From NCBI RefSeq assembly GCF_025642255.1, contig NZ_CP106759.1, forward strand, positions 2,321,501 through 2,385,500: a stretch of 64,000 bases of DNA, written 5' to 3'. The notes below the pieces were generated by a model. It was not told where the DNA came from and searched no databases. It saw nothing but the letters and a program-made list of their open reading frames with translations. Position 1 is the stretch's first letter; each line of letters opens with the position of its first letter. Shown here one piece after another: positions 28,101 to 35,396 of this stretch. A program made the position numbers and the translations under genes. This stretch comes from Stenotrophomonas maltophilia. GTDB taxonomy: Bacteria > Pseudomonadota > Gammaproteobacteria > Xanthomonadales > Xanthomonadaceae.

Positions 28101-31100
28101 GTCCCGTCCGGCAGCGGCGTGCCGGGAGTGAAGCTCCAGTTGCCACTGCCGTCGGCGGTGACCTGGCCAATCGGATTGCCGCTGCCATCGGTCAGGATGA
28201 CCGTGCTGCCAGCTTCGGCAGTACCACTGACGGTGGTGCCGTTGCTGGGATCGATGACCGGCGCCGGCGGCGCACTGGCATCGACAGAGACGGTGGCCGG
28301 CGGACTGGTATTGCCTGCCGCGTCCACCGCCACGGCCGTGACGACGGTGCCATCCGGCAGCGGGGTGGCCGGCGTGTAGCTCCAGTTGCCGCTGCCATCG
28401 ACGGTGACCTCCGCGATCAGGCCACCGTTGCCATCAGTGAGGATGATCGTGCTGTTGGGCTCGGCGGTACCGCTGACCGTGTTGCCGTTGCTGGGATTCA
28501 GCACCGGCGTCGCCGGTGGCAGCGCGTCCACGGTGATGCTGGTCGCGCCGCTGGTATTGCCAGAGGCATCGGTGGCGGTCGCGCTGACGACGCTGCCATC
28601 GGGCAGCGGCGTAGCGAGCGGGAACGACCAGTTGCCGTTGCTGTCGACCGGGGCCTGACCGAAGGGATTACCGCTGCCATCGATCAACGTGACGACACTG
28701 CCCGGCTCGGCCGTGCCAGTGAGCGTGATGCCATTGCTCGGGTTGACCACGGGTGCGGCAGGTGCGACGGCATCGACCGTGATCGACGAAGGCGCACTGG
28801 TGTTGCCGGTGGCATCGGTGGCCGTGGCGTTGATCACGGTGCCATCAGGAAGCGGCGTCGCCGGAGTGAAGGTCCAGTCGCCAAAGCCATCGGCGGTGAC
28901 CTGCGCAATGAGATTGCCATTGCCGTCGGTGAGCGTCACCGTGCTTCCCGGCTCGGCGGTGCCTACGATCAGGGTGCCATTGCTGACGTCGAGCACGGGC
29001 GCCGACGGCGCCTGCGAGTCGATGGTGACGCTGCTGCCGACGCTGGCGTTGCCGGAGCCATCCACTGACACGGCGTTGACCACCGTCCCGTTGGGCAGCG
29101 GCGTGGCGGGCGTGTAGCTCCAGTTGCCGCTTCCATCCACCGTTACGCTGGCAATCGGATCACCATTGCCATCGGTGAGGATCACCCTGCTGCCAGGCTC
29201 GGCGGTGCCAGTGACTGCGCTGCCGTTGCTCAGGTTCAGCACAGGCGCGGCCGGTGGCACCGCATCCACCGTGGTGCCGCCCTGCCCGCCGGTGTTGCCT
29301 GCTGCGTCGGTGGCGGTGGCATTGATCACGGTACCGTCCGGCAGTGGCGTGGCCGGGGTGAAGCTCCAGTTGCCGTTGCCGTCAGTGGTGGTCTGGCCTA
29401 TCGGAGTGCCGCTGCCGTCAGTCAGCGTCACGGTACTGCCGGGCTCGGCGGTACCGCTGATGCTCGTGCCGTTGCTGGGGAGCACGACCGGGGCGGCGGG
29501 TGCGACCGCATCAACGATGATGCTGGCGCCGGGGCCGGTGTTGCCGGTGGCGTCCGTGGCACTGGCGTTGACCACGGTGCCGTTCGGAAGCGGTGTGGCC
29601 GGGGTGAAGCTCCAGTCACCGTTGCCGTCGGCGGTGACCTGCCCGATCGGATTACCGTTGCCATCGGTCAAGGTGACCGTGCTGCCGGGCTCGGCGGTTC
29701 CGCTAAGCGTGGTGCCGTTGCTGGCCTCGAGTATGGGCGCGGCAGGCGGCTGCGAATCCACGGTGACCGTTGCCGGCGGGCTGCTGTTGCCTGAGGCATC
29801 CTGGGCAACCACCGTGACCACCGTGCCATCGGGCAGCGGCGTGCCGGGGGTATAGCTCCAGTTGCCGCTGCCATCGACGGCGACTTCCGCAATCGGATTG
29901 CCGTTGCCGTCGGTCAGCACCACCGTGCTTCCGGGCTCGGCGGTGCCCGTGAGCGTGCCGCCATTGCTGGGCTCCACGGTAGGCGTGGACGGCGCGACCG
30001 CATCGACCGTGATGCTTCCCTGGCCGCTGGTGTTGCCGGCCGGATCGGTTGCGGTGGCATTCACCACCGTGCCGTCCGGCAACGGCGTGCCCGGGGTGAA
30101 ACTCCAGTGGCCATCGCCATCGGCGGTGACCTGGCCGATCGGGTTGCCATTGCCGTCGATGAGGGTCACCGTGCTGCCGGCCTCGGCGGTACCGCTGATC
30201 GTCGTGCCGTTGCTTGGATCGATGACCGGTGCGGCAGGCGCAACGCCATCAATGGTGATCGACGTGGCGGGGCTGGTATTGCCGGCCGCATTCTGGGCCA
30301 CGGCAGTGACCACGGTTCCATCAGCAAGCGCCGCAGGCGGCGTGAAGCTCCAGTTGCCGCTCGCATCCGCTACCGTCTGGCCGATCGGATTGCCATCGCC
30401 ATCCGTAAGCAGGATGGTCAGGCCCGCGCCCGCCGTTCCGGAAATCACACTGCCATTGCTGGCATTCACCAGCGGCGCGTCGGGATAGTCGGGCGCCTGC
30501 ACCGTGACCGGCGGACTGCTGTTGCCGGCCGGATCGGTCACTACCACGCTGATCGTCTCGCCTTGGGTCAGCGGTGGATCCAGTGGCACCGTGAACTGGC
30601 CGTCGCCGCCGATCACCACGGTGGCATCGGGCTGGCCATCGCCATCGGTATCCACGCCCACCGTTGCTCCCGGCTCACCGCTGCCGCTGATGCTGCTGCC
30701 GTCGTCAGCCACCACCACGTTGCTGGCCGCTGCAGGCGGTGTCGTATCGGGGGCCGTCGCCTGCCCCGGTCCGCTCACGTTGCCGGCGGCATCGACCAGC
30801 GTCACGCTGACGCTCTCGCCGTTGGTCAACGGCGGCGACAGGGTGACACTGAATCGCCCATCGGCACCCACCGTTCCGGTCGCATCAGGCTGCCCGTCAC
30901 CATTGGTATCGACGCGCACCGTGGCACCGACTTCACCGCTGCCGGTAAGCGTCCGGCCGTCTGCACTGAATGCCAGCCCGGTGGGTGCGGCCGGCGGCGT
31001 GGTATCGGGTACCGGGGGATTCTGCGGTGGATTCGCCGATCCGCCACCACCACCGCCGCCGCTGTCGGCCAACGCCACCGCTGCGCCGACCGCGGCCAGC

Positions 31101-31510
31101 CCGCCCAGCACCATCGCGCCGCTGATGCCACTGCCCGCGCCCGCGCCCGCTGCCGTCAGCGAGTCGAATCCAGCCAGCGTCTCCTGCGGCAGATAGCTCG
31201 CCGCCAACGGCCCATCGCTGGCCACCACCGGCAGATCGACGGCCACGAGCTTCTTGTCATCCACCAGGAACAGATGGCTGGGCGATTGTCCTTCAGCATA
31301 GAAGTTGACGATGCGGACGTTCTCGCCGGTCTTCAGCTGCACCACGAGATCCTGGCCGTCCTTCACGTAGCCGGCGACCTGGTCTGGATCGATGTCCAGT
31401 GCGACGTTGCTGCTCTGCTGCAGCGTCACGACATCATTGCGGACGGTGGTGGCGGCGGTATCGGAGCTGATCGATTCGCTTGCCGGGACAACCTTGACGC
31501 GGATGGCCAT
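22130..31510 (-). CDS. Giant BapA/LapA-like surface adhesin
   Basis: About 3126 residues from the ATG at 31510, which has GAGGA upstream; the frame is open a little further but without a binding site. Order: BapA-type beta-rich prefix (1-110); a TAAG site (119-122); a hydrophobic Gly/Ala segment (131-150); a poly-Gly/Pro linker; two Ig-like domains with EF-hand-like DTNGDGQPD and DTDGDGQPD loops; and about 27 tandem Ig-like repeats of 82 residues (roughly 340-2555, core DPSNGSVISGTAEAGATVIL, DGSGNWSFTPG, LPDGTVINAVA). More diverged beta domains follow. The C-terminus (from about 2960) has GTSGNDVLSG, INGGDGSDLIF and AGNGDDAIQI, the calcium-binding type I secretion signal. Role: cell-surface adhesion and biofilm formation. 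The operon continues with its own exporter. Confidence 0.93.
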   Translation of the reverse strand: MAIRVKVVPASESISSDTAATTVRNDVVTLQQSSNVALDIDPDQVAGYVKDGQDLVVQLKTGENVRIVNFYAEGQSPSHLFLVDDKKLVAVDLPVVASDGPLAASYLPQETLAGFDSLTAAGAGAGSGISGAMVLGGLAAVGAAVALADSGGGGGGGSANPPQNPPVPDTTPPAAPTGLAFSADGRTLTGSGEVGATVRVDTNGDGQPDATGTVGADGRFSVTLSPPLTNGESVSVTLVDAAGNVSGPGQATAPDTTPPAAASNVVVADDGSSISGSGEPGATVGVDTDGDGQPDATVVIGGDGQFTVPLDPPLTQGETISVVVTDPAGNSSPPVTVQAPDYPDAPLVNASNGSVISGTAGAGLTILLTDGDGNPIGQTVADASGNWSFTPPAALADGTVVTAVAQNAAGNTSPATSITIDGVAPAAPVIDPSNGTTISGTAEAGSTVTLIDGNGNPIGQVTADGDGHWSFTPGTPLPDGTVVNATATDPAGNTSGQGSITVDAVAPSTPTVEPSNGGTLTGTAEPGSTVVLTDGNGNPIAEVAVDGSGNWSYTPGTPLPDGTVVTVVAQDASGNSSPPATVTVDSQPPAAPILEASNGTTLSGTAEPGSTVTLTDGNGNPIGQVTADGNGDWSFTPATPLPNGTVVNASATDATGNTGPGASIIVDAVAPAAPVVLPSNGTSISGTAEPGSTVTLTDGSGTPIGQTTTDGNGNWSFTPATPLPDGTVINATATDAAGNTGGQGGTTVDAVPPAAPVLNLSNGSAVTGTAEPGSRVILTDGNGDPIASVTVDGSGNWSYTPATPLPNGTVVNAVSVDGSGNASVGSSVTIDSQAPSAPVLDVSNGTLIVGTAEPGSTVTLTDGNGNLIAQVTADGFGDWTFTPATPLPDGTVINATATDATGNTSAPSSITVDAVAPAAPVVNPSNGITLTGTAEPGSVVTLIDGSGNPFGQAPVDSNGNWSFPLATPLPDGSVVSATATDASGNTSGATSITVDALPPATPVLNPSNGNTVSGTAEPNSTIILTDGNGGLIAEVTVDGSGNWSYTPATPLPDGTVVTAVAVDAAGNTSPPATVSVDASAPPAPVIDPSNGTTVSGTAEAGSTVILTDGSGNPIGQVTADGSGNWSFTPGTPLPDGTVIVATATDATGNTGPQAAITVDALPPPAPVLEPSNGTTITGTAEAGATVILTDGNGNPIGQTTADGSGNWSFTPATALPDGTVVNAVAQDAAGNTGPQGSTTVDAVAPPTPVVNASNGSVLTGTAEPNSTVTLTDGDGNPIGQATVDGSGNWSFSPATPLPDGTVVNVTATDAAGNTSAPASTTVDSSLPSIPLIDPSNGSVISGTADPGNTVIITDGSGNPIGQVTADGSGNWSFTPGVPLPDGTVVNVIARSPSGVDSAPAAITIDGVAPPAPVIDPSNGVEISGTAEANAVIVLTDGSGTPIGQTTADGSGNWSFTPATPLPDGTVVNAIATDPAGNSSGPASITVDALAPPAPIINASNGVVISGTAEAGAIVILTDGNGNPIGQTTADGSGNWSFTPATALPDGTVITAVAQDAAGNTSGPASTTVDAVAPPAPVIDPSNGSVVSGTAEAGATVILTDGSGNPIGQTTADGSGNWSFTPATPLPDGTVVNAIATDPAGNSSGPASTTVDAVAPPAPVINASNGAVISGTAEAGATVVLTDGNGDPIGQTTADGSGNWSFTPGTPLPDGTVITAVAQDAAGNASGPATTTVDTVAPPAPVLDPSNGSVVSGTAEAGATVILTDGSGNPIGQTTADGAGNWSYTPATPLPNGTVITAVAQDAAGNGSGPASTTVDSVAPPAPTIDASNGSVISGTAEAGATVILTDGNGIPIGQTIADGSGNWSFTPGTPLPDGTVINALARDAAGNNSSPVSTTVDAVAPSAPTLDASNGTVITGTVEPGVKVILIDGNGDPIGEAIADGSGNWSFTPATPLPDGTVINAVAQDAAGNSSGPVSTTVDAVAPPAPVIDPSNGSVITGTAEAGATVILTDGNGDPIGQTTADGSGNWSFTPGAPLPEGTVINAVAQDPAGNSSGPATTTVDAVPPPAPVIDPSNGSVISGTAEAGATVILTDGSGNPIGQAIADGSGNWSFTPGAPLPDGTVINAVAQDPAGNTSGPATTTVDAVAPPAPVIDPSNGSVISGTAEAGATVILTDGNGDAIGQAIADGSGNWSFTPGAPLPDGTVINAVAQDPAGNSSGPTTTTVDAVAPPAPVIDPSNGSVISGTAEAGATVILTDGNGDPIGETTADGSGNWSFTPGAPLPDGTVINAVAQDPAGNTSGPATTTVDAVAPPAPVIDPSNGSVITGTAEAGATVILTDGNGDPIGQAIADGSGNWSFTPGAPLPDGTVINAVAQDPAGNTSGPATTTVDAVAPPAPVIDPSNGSVISGTAEAGATVILTDGNGDPIGQVIADGSGNWSFTPGAPLPDGTVINAVAQDPAGNSSGPATTTVDAVAPPAPVIDPSNGSVITGTAEAGATVILTDGNGDPIGETTADGSGNWGFTPGAPLPDGTVINAVAQDAAGNNSGPATTTVDAVAPPAPLLSVSADGTLLSGTAEPNSQVRIVVNGDTANPITVNVDGSGNFSLPFAPPLIAGELISAVAIDLAGNTSGPATINAPDLAPPDISVPEAADTWINAAEIGDGIQVDVTVRPTMQVGQVITVRFAGQNGYEADVSHTLTAADIAAGSVTVTLTPPAGMGPFPEGASTITAEVAGGTASAPEAFTIDTVPPATPVLSLVGNLLTISAEPGTELTVTLTVGGVTATATVTADNSGLASLNLLTDLDIDFTWDQLLNAQVSVVGSDPAGNPSNVASIGIGTSIEQPVTIGNFGVDVSLNPLSPRFGFSGTTEPDSSVVIRVITPALNVELLPIQADSSGNFSLNLLSPTILSQLGLNITDILNLGSQISFNLVSTDSNGNDSAAYGVTLSPNGLSLNIGQIDVNGTSGNDVLSGANGSSEHINGGDGSDLIFNVGSGDHVVAGNGDDAIQITATNFVSIDGGAGFDTLILANGIDLDYNSAGVGTLSNIERIDLGTGDSGSVLTLTAAEVAAITDGNDTLQITGESNDVLNVIGAVNTGTTQLINGVTYDVYTFGSTTLLVEDNSVQVVA
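23848..30490. repeat. About 27 tandem 246-base units inside the adhesin gene
   Basis: Successive copies of a landmark such as CGATCACCGG are spaced exactly 246 bases apart (24070 and 24316, for example), which gives 82 codons per unit. Copies at 23.85-25.6 kb, nearest the 3' end, are almost identical, while those above about 28 kb differ strongly. The units encode Ig-like domains and are under coding constraint; they are not a CRISPR array or satellite. Copy number is the least certain part of any assembly here. Confidence 0.9.
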
Positions 31511-31952
31511 GGGACATTCCTCTCTACAGGCGCACCGCCATGCGCACAACGACGTCACGCACAGCGATCACGCTGGCACGGCGGCACGGAATGGATATGT
31601 TTTCGCGCGAAGCCACCGCCAACGGGCAAAACGCCTGCTGCCGGATACGTGCTTCGGAATCTTCAGGCGACCGGATGCAGCGATGCGACGCGCCCGGTCG
31701 TGGTGCGATGCAGCGCTACAGCGTGGGCGCGAGATGCAGATGCATGACGACAATCCTCTTGTCTGGAATCGCCGACGCGCGTTCAGCGACGCGGTCAGGG
31801 CCGTCGGACGTCGGCCATTGCTCCCCGTCCGCTGCGGGAGGGTATACACCGCGTCGAAGTGAACGTTCCATGCAGATTGCGTGCATGCGGCCTTCATTGC
31901 GTGGGCCATTGAAAGCTCTGTGACGCAGTTGGCACGTCATTACGCTGGAACA

Positions 31953-31966
31953 CCCGTTTTCACGGG
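31953..31966 (-). promoter_or_regulatory. Small stem-loop with GAAA loop upstream of the adhesin
   Basis: Read on the minus strand, CCCGT-GAAA-ACGGG forms a 5-base stem closed by a GNRA-type tetraloop, directly preceded by seven T. The T-run is on the wrong side for a terminator of either strand, so a leader-RNA or DNA-structure role is the alternative. It lies 443 bases upstream of the adhesin start. Confidence 0.3.
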
Positions 31967-31998
31967 AAAAAAATGCGATCCAAATTGACGCTTCAGGC

Positions 31999-32021
31999 TC
32001 GTTTTGCGCAGCGCAAAACGA
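31999..32021. promoter_or_regulatory. Perfect 23-base palindrome upstream of the adhesin
   Basis: TCGTTTTGCGC, one central A, then GCGCAAAACGA gives eleven perfectly paired bases on each side. It lies 79 bases past the stop of the amidohydrolase gene and 489 bases before the adhesin start. No T-run follows on either strand, so an operator for a dimeric regulator is more likely than a terminator. The binding protein is unknown. Confidence 0.45.
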
Positions 32022-32100
32022 ACGAAGGAACGGTCGGGAGTGCCCGCAGCAACGTGTGGCGACTCCCCCGTTCCCCTCATCACTACAACGATGACTGCGT

Positions 32101-33567
32101 TCAGTCCGCTGATCGGGCCTTGTCTGCTTCATCGTTCCACGCGGCCACGCGCGCGCGGGTGTCGGCCAGCATCTTGTCCAGCGCTGCACGATCATGCACG
32201 TGGCCGCGCAGGATCACGCTGTCGATCTTCCGGGTCCCGGCGATGTCCTGCAGCGGATTGGCGGTGAGCAGTACCAGGTCCGCGGCCTTGCCCGTGGTCA
32301 CGCTGCCGTAGCGGTCCATCTGCCCGAACCAGGCCGGGCCAGACCGCGTGGCCGCTGACAGGGCCTGGGGCGGTGTCAGCCCTTCCTGCACGAACAGCTG
32401 CAGTTCCTGGTGCAGTCCGATCCCGGGATAGTTGAACGAATTGAGGAAGCCGGCGTCGGTGCCGGCAATGATCGTCACACCCGCTTCCTGAAGCATCGGC
32501 AGCACCGCGGCCACCTGCCGGTACTGCGCGTGCCGCGCCTGGATCTGTGCCGGCGTGGCCTTGGCCGCGCGTTCCACGCGCCACTGGTAAGTGGCACGCA
32601 GGCCTGGGCCGATGTAGGCCAGATAGGGATCGTGGGCATGATCGTCCTGGTCGAGGAAGTCGAGAATGCGTCCGCCGTTGAGTGTGGGCGTCACGAACAC
32701 GCCTCGACGGGCGAAATCACGATACGCGCGCATCGCGGTGTCACGGTCGAAACTGGCATCCAGCTGCCGATTCGCTTCCGTACGATCGATACGTCCGGCG
32801 CCGAAATCGGCTGCAATCCGCGCCTCATCCCTGCTGCCCGCCTTGAACGCATAGTCCAGGTGTTCGATCGACGCCAGGCCAGCATCGACCGCCTGCTCCA
32901 CGGTCAGCGCCATTGGGATATGGCCCGATGCCCTGAATCCTGCCTTGCGCGCGGCGGCAGCCGAGTACAGGAACAGTTCCGGCGTCAGCGTACTGTCCGT
33001 GATCTTGACGAAGTCGACCTTGTCGCGCTGCAGGCGCGTGATCGCCTGATCGGCATCGGCGCGGCTGCCGACTTCGATCGTCCCCTTCCAGACCGGCTTG
33101 ATGCCTTCGATCTTGGCGCCGGAGCTGAGCAGGCGTGGACCGAACAGTGTGCCGGCGGAGATCTCGCCACGCCACTGCAGCACCTGCTGCGGCAGATCAC
33201 CCGAACAGTCGCGCACGGTGGTGATGCCATGGGCGACGTACAGCGGCAGCAGTGCCTTGTTCTCTTCGATCAGCGCAGGGCCTCCACCGAAGTGCACATG
33301 CATGTCCCACAGTCCCGGAATCAGGTACTTCCCCTGCGCATCCAGCTGCCGGTCCGCGCGCCACTGGCCCTCCAGCCCTGCGTCAGGGCCGACCGCAACA
33401 ATCGTCTCGCCGCGGATCACCACGCTCTGCCCCGGCAGGGTGCGGGCGTGCTCCACATCGACCACGGTGGCATTGCGGATCAGCAGATCGGCACGTTCGG
33501 CTGCAGCAGCGGACAGCGGTGCGCAGGCGAACAGCACAGCAAGGGACAACGGGCGGAAACAGAACAT
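32101..33567 (-). CDS. Exported metal-dependent amidohydrolase (imidazolonepropionase-like)
   Basis: The 488-residue protein has a signal peptide (MFCFRPLSLAVLFACAPLSA). It continues as an Amidohydro_1 enzyme with RNATVVDVEHARTLPG, metal-binding DMHVHFGG, a Lys in VDFVKITDS, ASGHIPM, IEHLDYAF and the late Asp in IIAGTDAGF. This is the pattern of periplasmic prolidase/imidazolonepropionase-like hydrolases; the substrate is unknown. The ATG at 33567 is chosen because AGGA lies eight bases upstream; 33576 and a GTG at 33588 are alternatives. It follows the ankyrin gene by 51 bases on the same strand. Confidence 0.85.
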   Translation of the reverse strand: MFCFRPLSLAVLFACAPLSAAAAERADLLIRNATVVDVEHARTLPGQSVVIRGETIVAVGPDAGLEGQWRADRQLDAQGKYLIPGLWDMHVHFGGGPALIEENKALLPLYVAHGITTVRDCSGDLPQQVLQWRGEISAGTLFGPRLLSSGAKIEGIKPVWKGTIEVGSRADADQAITRLQRDKVDFVKITDSTLTPELFLYSAAAARKAGFRASGHIPMALTVEQAVDAGLASIEHLDYAFKAGSRDEARIAADFGAGRIDRTEANRQLDASFDRDTAMRAYRDFARRGVFVTPTLNGGRILDFLDQDDHAHDPYLAYIGPGLRATYQWRVERAAKATPAQIQARHAQYRQVAAVLPMLQEAGVTIIAGTDAGFLNSFNYPGIGLHQELQLFVQEGLTPPQALSAATRSGPAWFGQMDRYGSVTTGKAADLVLLTANPLQDIAGTRKIDSVILRGHVHDRAALDKMLADTRARVAAWNDEADKARSAD

Positions 33568-33618
33568 GGACAACATCCTGGTAGGCACGGCCAGCGTGCG
33601 GAATGGAAGGAGCAGATA

Positions 33619-34323
33619 TCAGCGTGTCGCGCCATGCTGGCGCAGCAGGGTTTCGATCGCGGCGAATCCGCGCTGGCGCGCGTGAGCCAGCGGCGTCACG
33701 CCCTCGCCGTCGGCCAGCTCAGGATCGGCGCCCGCTTCGAGCAGCAGCTGCACGATCTGCGTGTGGCGCGGCCCTCCGTCGCCGAGCAGGATCGCCTCCA
33801 GCAGCGCCGTCCACTGCAGTCGATTGACGTGGTCCACTGCCACGCCCGCACGCAGCAGCATGCGCACCGTGGTGACGTGGCCACGCTCGGCGGCAGGAAT
33901 CAGGGCGGTGCCGCCATAACGGTTGGTGCTGCGCAAGTCGGCACCATGGCTCAGGGTCAAGGCCAGGATCCCGTCCAGTCCGCGCGCACCGGCGTACAGA
34001 TAAGCACTGTCCTGCAGCCTGTCCTTGGCGTTGACATCGGCCCCCGCCTCGATCAGCACGCGCGCCGCGTCCACGCGGTTGCCATGGGTCGCCAGCAGCA
34101 GCGCGGTGCGGCCCTGTGCGTCGCGCGCTTCCAAGGCCGCGCCATCGGCCAGTGCCTGGCGCACCGCTCCGGCATCGCCGCGGCTGGCGGCCTCCCGCAA
34201 CCGCACGTCGGCCTGGCCGGACGGGTCTGCGGCACAGGCCGGAAATGCCACGGCCAGCAGGCACAGCAGAAGCGCGCGCCGTGAGGGCGCAGCCCAGCGC
34301 AGGCAGCGGTGTTGCAGGTACAT
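33619..34323 (-). CDS. Exported ankyrin-repeat protein
   Basis: The 234-residue protein starts with a basic N-terminus and hydrophobic core (RRALLLCLLAVAFPACA), which predicts export. About five ankyrin repeats follow, with the typical TALLLATHGNRVDAARVLIEAGADVN, GGTALIPAAERGHVTTVRMLL and VTPLAHARQRGFAAIETLL. Such periplasmic ankyrin proteins bind partner proteins, often oxidative-stress or hydrolase partners. The ATG at 34323 has the strong site GGAGGG seven bases upstream. It forms a two-gene unit with the amidohydrolase and is divergent from the LysR gene at 34416. Confidence 0.85.
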   Translation of the reverse strand: MYLQHRCLRWAAPSRRALLLCLLAVAFPACAADPSGQADVRLREAASRGDAGAVRQALADGAALEARDAQGRTALLLATHGNRVDAARVLIEAGADVNAKDRLQDSAYLYAGARGLDGILALTLSHGADLRSTNRYGGTALIPAAERGHVTTVRMLLRAGVAVDHVNRLQWTALLEAILLGDGGPRHTQIVQLLLEAGADPELADGEGVTPLAHARQRGFAAIETLLRQHGATR

Positions 34324-34415
34324 GATGAACCCTCCGGAGTCAGTCGGCCGGACGTTGCCGGTGCCTTGGCCGCATGGTAGAAGTCGCCACGGGTATCCAG
34401 AAATGAAATGTTCAA

Positions 34416-35297
34416 ATGCAAGAAAGTTCAAAATCGAATAGGTCACTGTTCGAACTGGACCTGCTGCGGGCCCTGGTGATGGTGGCCGACTGCGGCAGCT
34501 TCACCACTGCGGCGACCCGCCTGCACTCGACCCAGTCCACGGTCAGCCAGAAGGTGCGTCGTCTGGAAGACCTGGCCGGTCATCGCCTGCTCGAGCGTGG
34601 CCATCGCGATGTGCAGCCCACCGACGCCGGCCACACGCTGCTGGGCTATGCCCGGCGCATGCTCGACCTGAACGAGGAAATGGCACAGGCGTTGGCGGGC
34701 GCCACGGTCGAAACAGCGGTCCGCATCGGTGTGCCCGAGGACTTCGTCAACGCGCAGACCACGCGCATGCTGGCCGCTTTCAGCCGCCGCCATCCGCAGG
34801 TGAAGCTGGAGATCAGCAGTGGCCTCAGCCGCGATCTGGCCCATGGCTTCGATCATGGCGAACTGGATCTGGTCCTGGTCAAGCAGCGCCGCAACAGCCG
34901 CCAGGCCGTGCATTGCCGGCGTGAACCCATGCACTGGATCGACAGCCTGCGCAGTGGCTGCCTGCTGCAGGAGCCCCTGCCGCTGGTGACCTTCCCGCCG
35001 CGCGGACTGTACCGCGACGAAATGATCCAGGCGGTCGAAGCACTCGGCCTGCGCTGGCGCATCGCCTTCACCAGTTCATCGCTCAGCGGCATCCAGGGCG
35101 CGGTTGCCGATGGCATCGGCATCAGCCTGCTGCCGCGCCGGGCAGTGGGCCGCGGACACCGCATCATCGACGGCGAACGGAACCTGCCGGTGATCGACAA
35201 CTACGAGATCGGGCTGCTGCACCGTGGCGACGCCGATGATGCCGTGCGTGCGCTGGCCAGCGAGCTGTGGCAGCAGGTGCAGCGCGAGCCGGTATGA
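34416..35297 (+). CDS. LysR-family transcriptional regulator
   Basis: The 293-residue protein has the LysR helix-turn-helix (LDLLRALVMVADCGSFTTAA, RLHSTQSTVSQKVRRLEDL, GHRLLERGHRDVQ) and an effector domain (VRIGVPEDFVNAQTTRML, GELDLVLVKQRR, GIQGAVADGIGISLLPRRAV). The 92-base gap to the divergent ankyrin gene suggests control of the ankyrin-amidohydrolase pair. A short inverted repeat TGAA-ATG-TTCA (34404-34414) touches the start codon and is a possible autoregulatory site. Confidence 0.9.
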   Translation: MQESSKSNRSLFELDLLRALVMVADCGSFTTAATRLHSTQSTVSQKVRRLEDLAGHRLLERGHRDVQPTDAGHTLLGYARRMLDLNEEMAQALAGATVETAVRIGVPEDFVNAQTTRMLAAFSRRHPQVKLEISSGLSRDLAHGFDHGELDLVLVKQRRNSRQAVHCRREPMHWIDSLRSGCLLQEPLPLVTFPPRGLYRDEMIQAVEALGLRWRIAFTSSSLSGIQGAVADGIGISLLPRRAVGRGHRIIDGERNLPVIDNYEIGLLHRGDADDAVRALASELWQQVQREPV

Positions 35298-35396
35298 GCC
35301 CGTTCGATGAATATCGCCGGGTGCAGGGGCGCGGCGGGTGCGCCGTACACAGCGCTGAACGGGTACCATAGACACCTGTTTCCGCTGTGATGCCGC

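Larger units (their letters stand above)
31511..32100. other. 590-base intergenic region upstream of the adhesin operon
   Basis: No convincing gene is present; short open frames here have no binding sites or family features. The region should contain the adhesin promoter and a long leader on the minus strand. It is more AT-rich at 31960-32010 than its surroundings. It holds a short stem-loop (31953-31966), a 23-base palindrome (31999-32021) and a weak inverted repeat CTCCC/GGGAG at 31821-31840. I looked for a c-di-GMP (GEMM) riboswitch and could not recognise one. Confidence 0.6.

Noticed and set aside
21920-29068. Open frame of about 2380 codons on the plus strand, antisense to the adhesin
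   Set aside because: It follows from GC-rich codon use and from the periodic adhesin repeats; the translation is a periodic Arg/Gly/Ala/His pattern without domains or a ribosome site.
23848-30490. CRISPR-like regular spacing
   Set aside because: The 246-base period has no short repeat and unique-spacer structure; units are in-frame Ig-like domains.
31540-31923. Plus-strand frame of 127 codons upstream of the adhesin
   Set aside because: No ribosome binding site and no family features; the composition is cysteine- and arginine-rich, as in shadow frames.
31967-31973. A7/T7 run beside a stem-loop as an intrinsic terminator
   Set aside because: The T-run precedes the hairpin in the direction of minus-strand transcription, and on the plus strand it is an A-run, so polarity is wrong for both.
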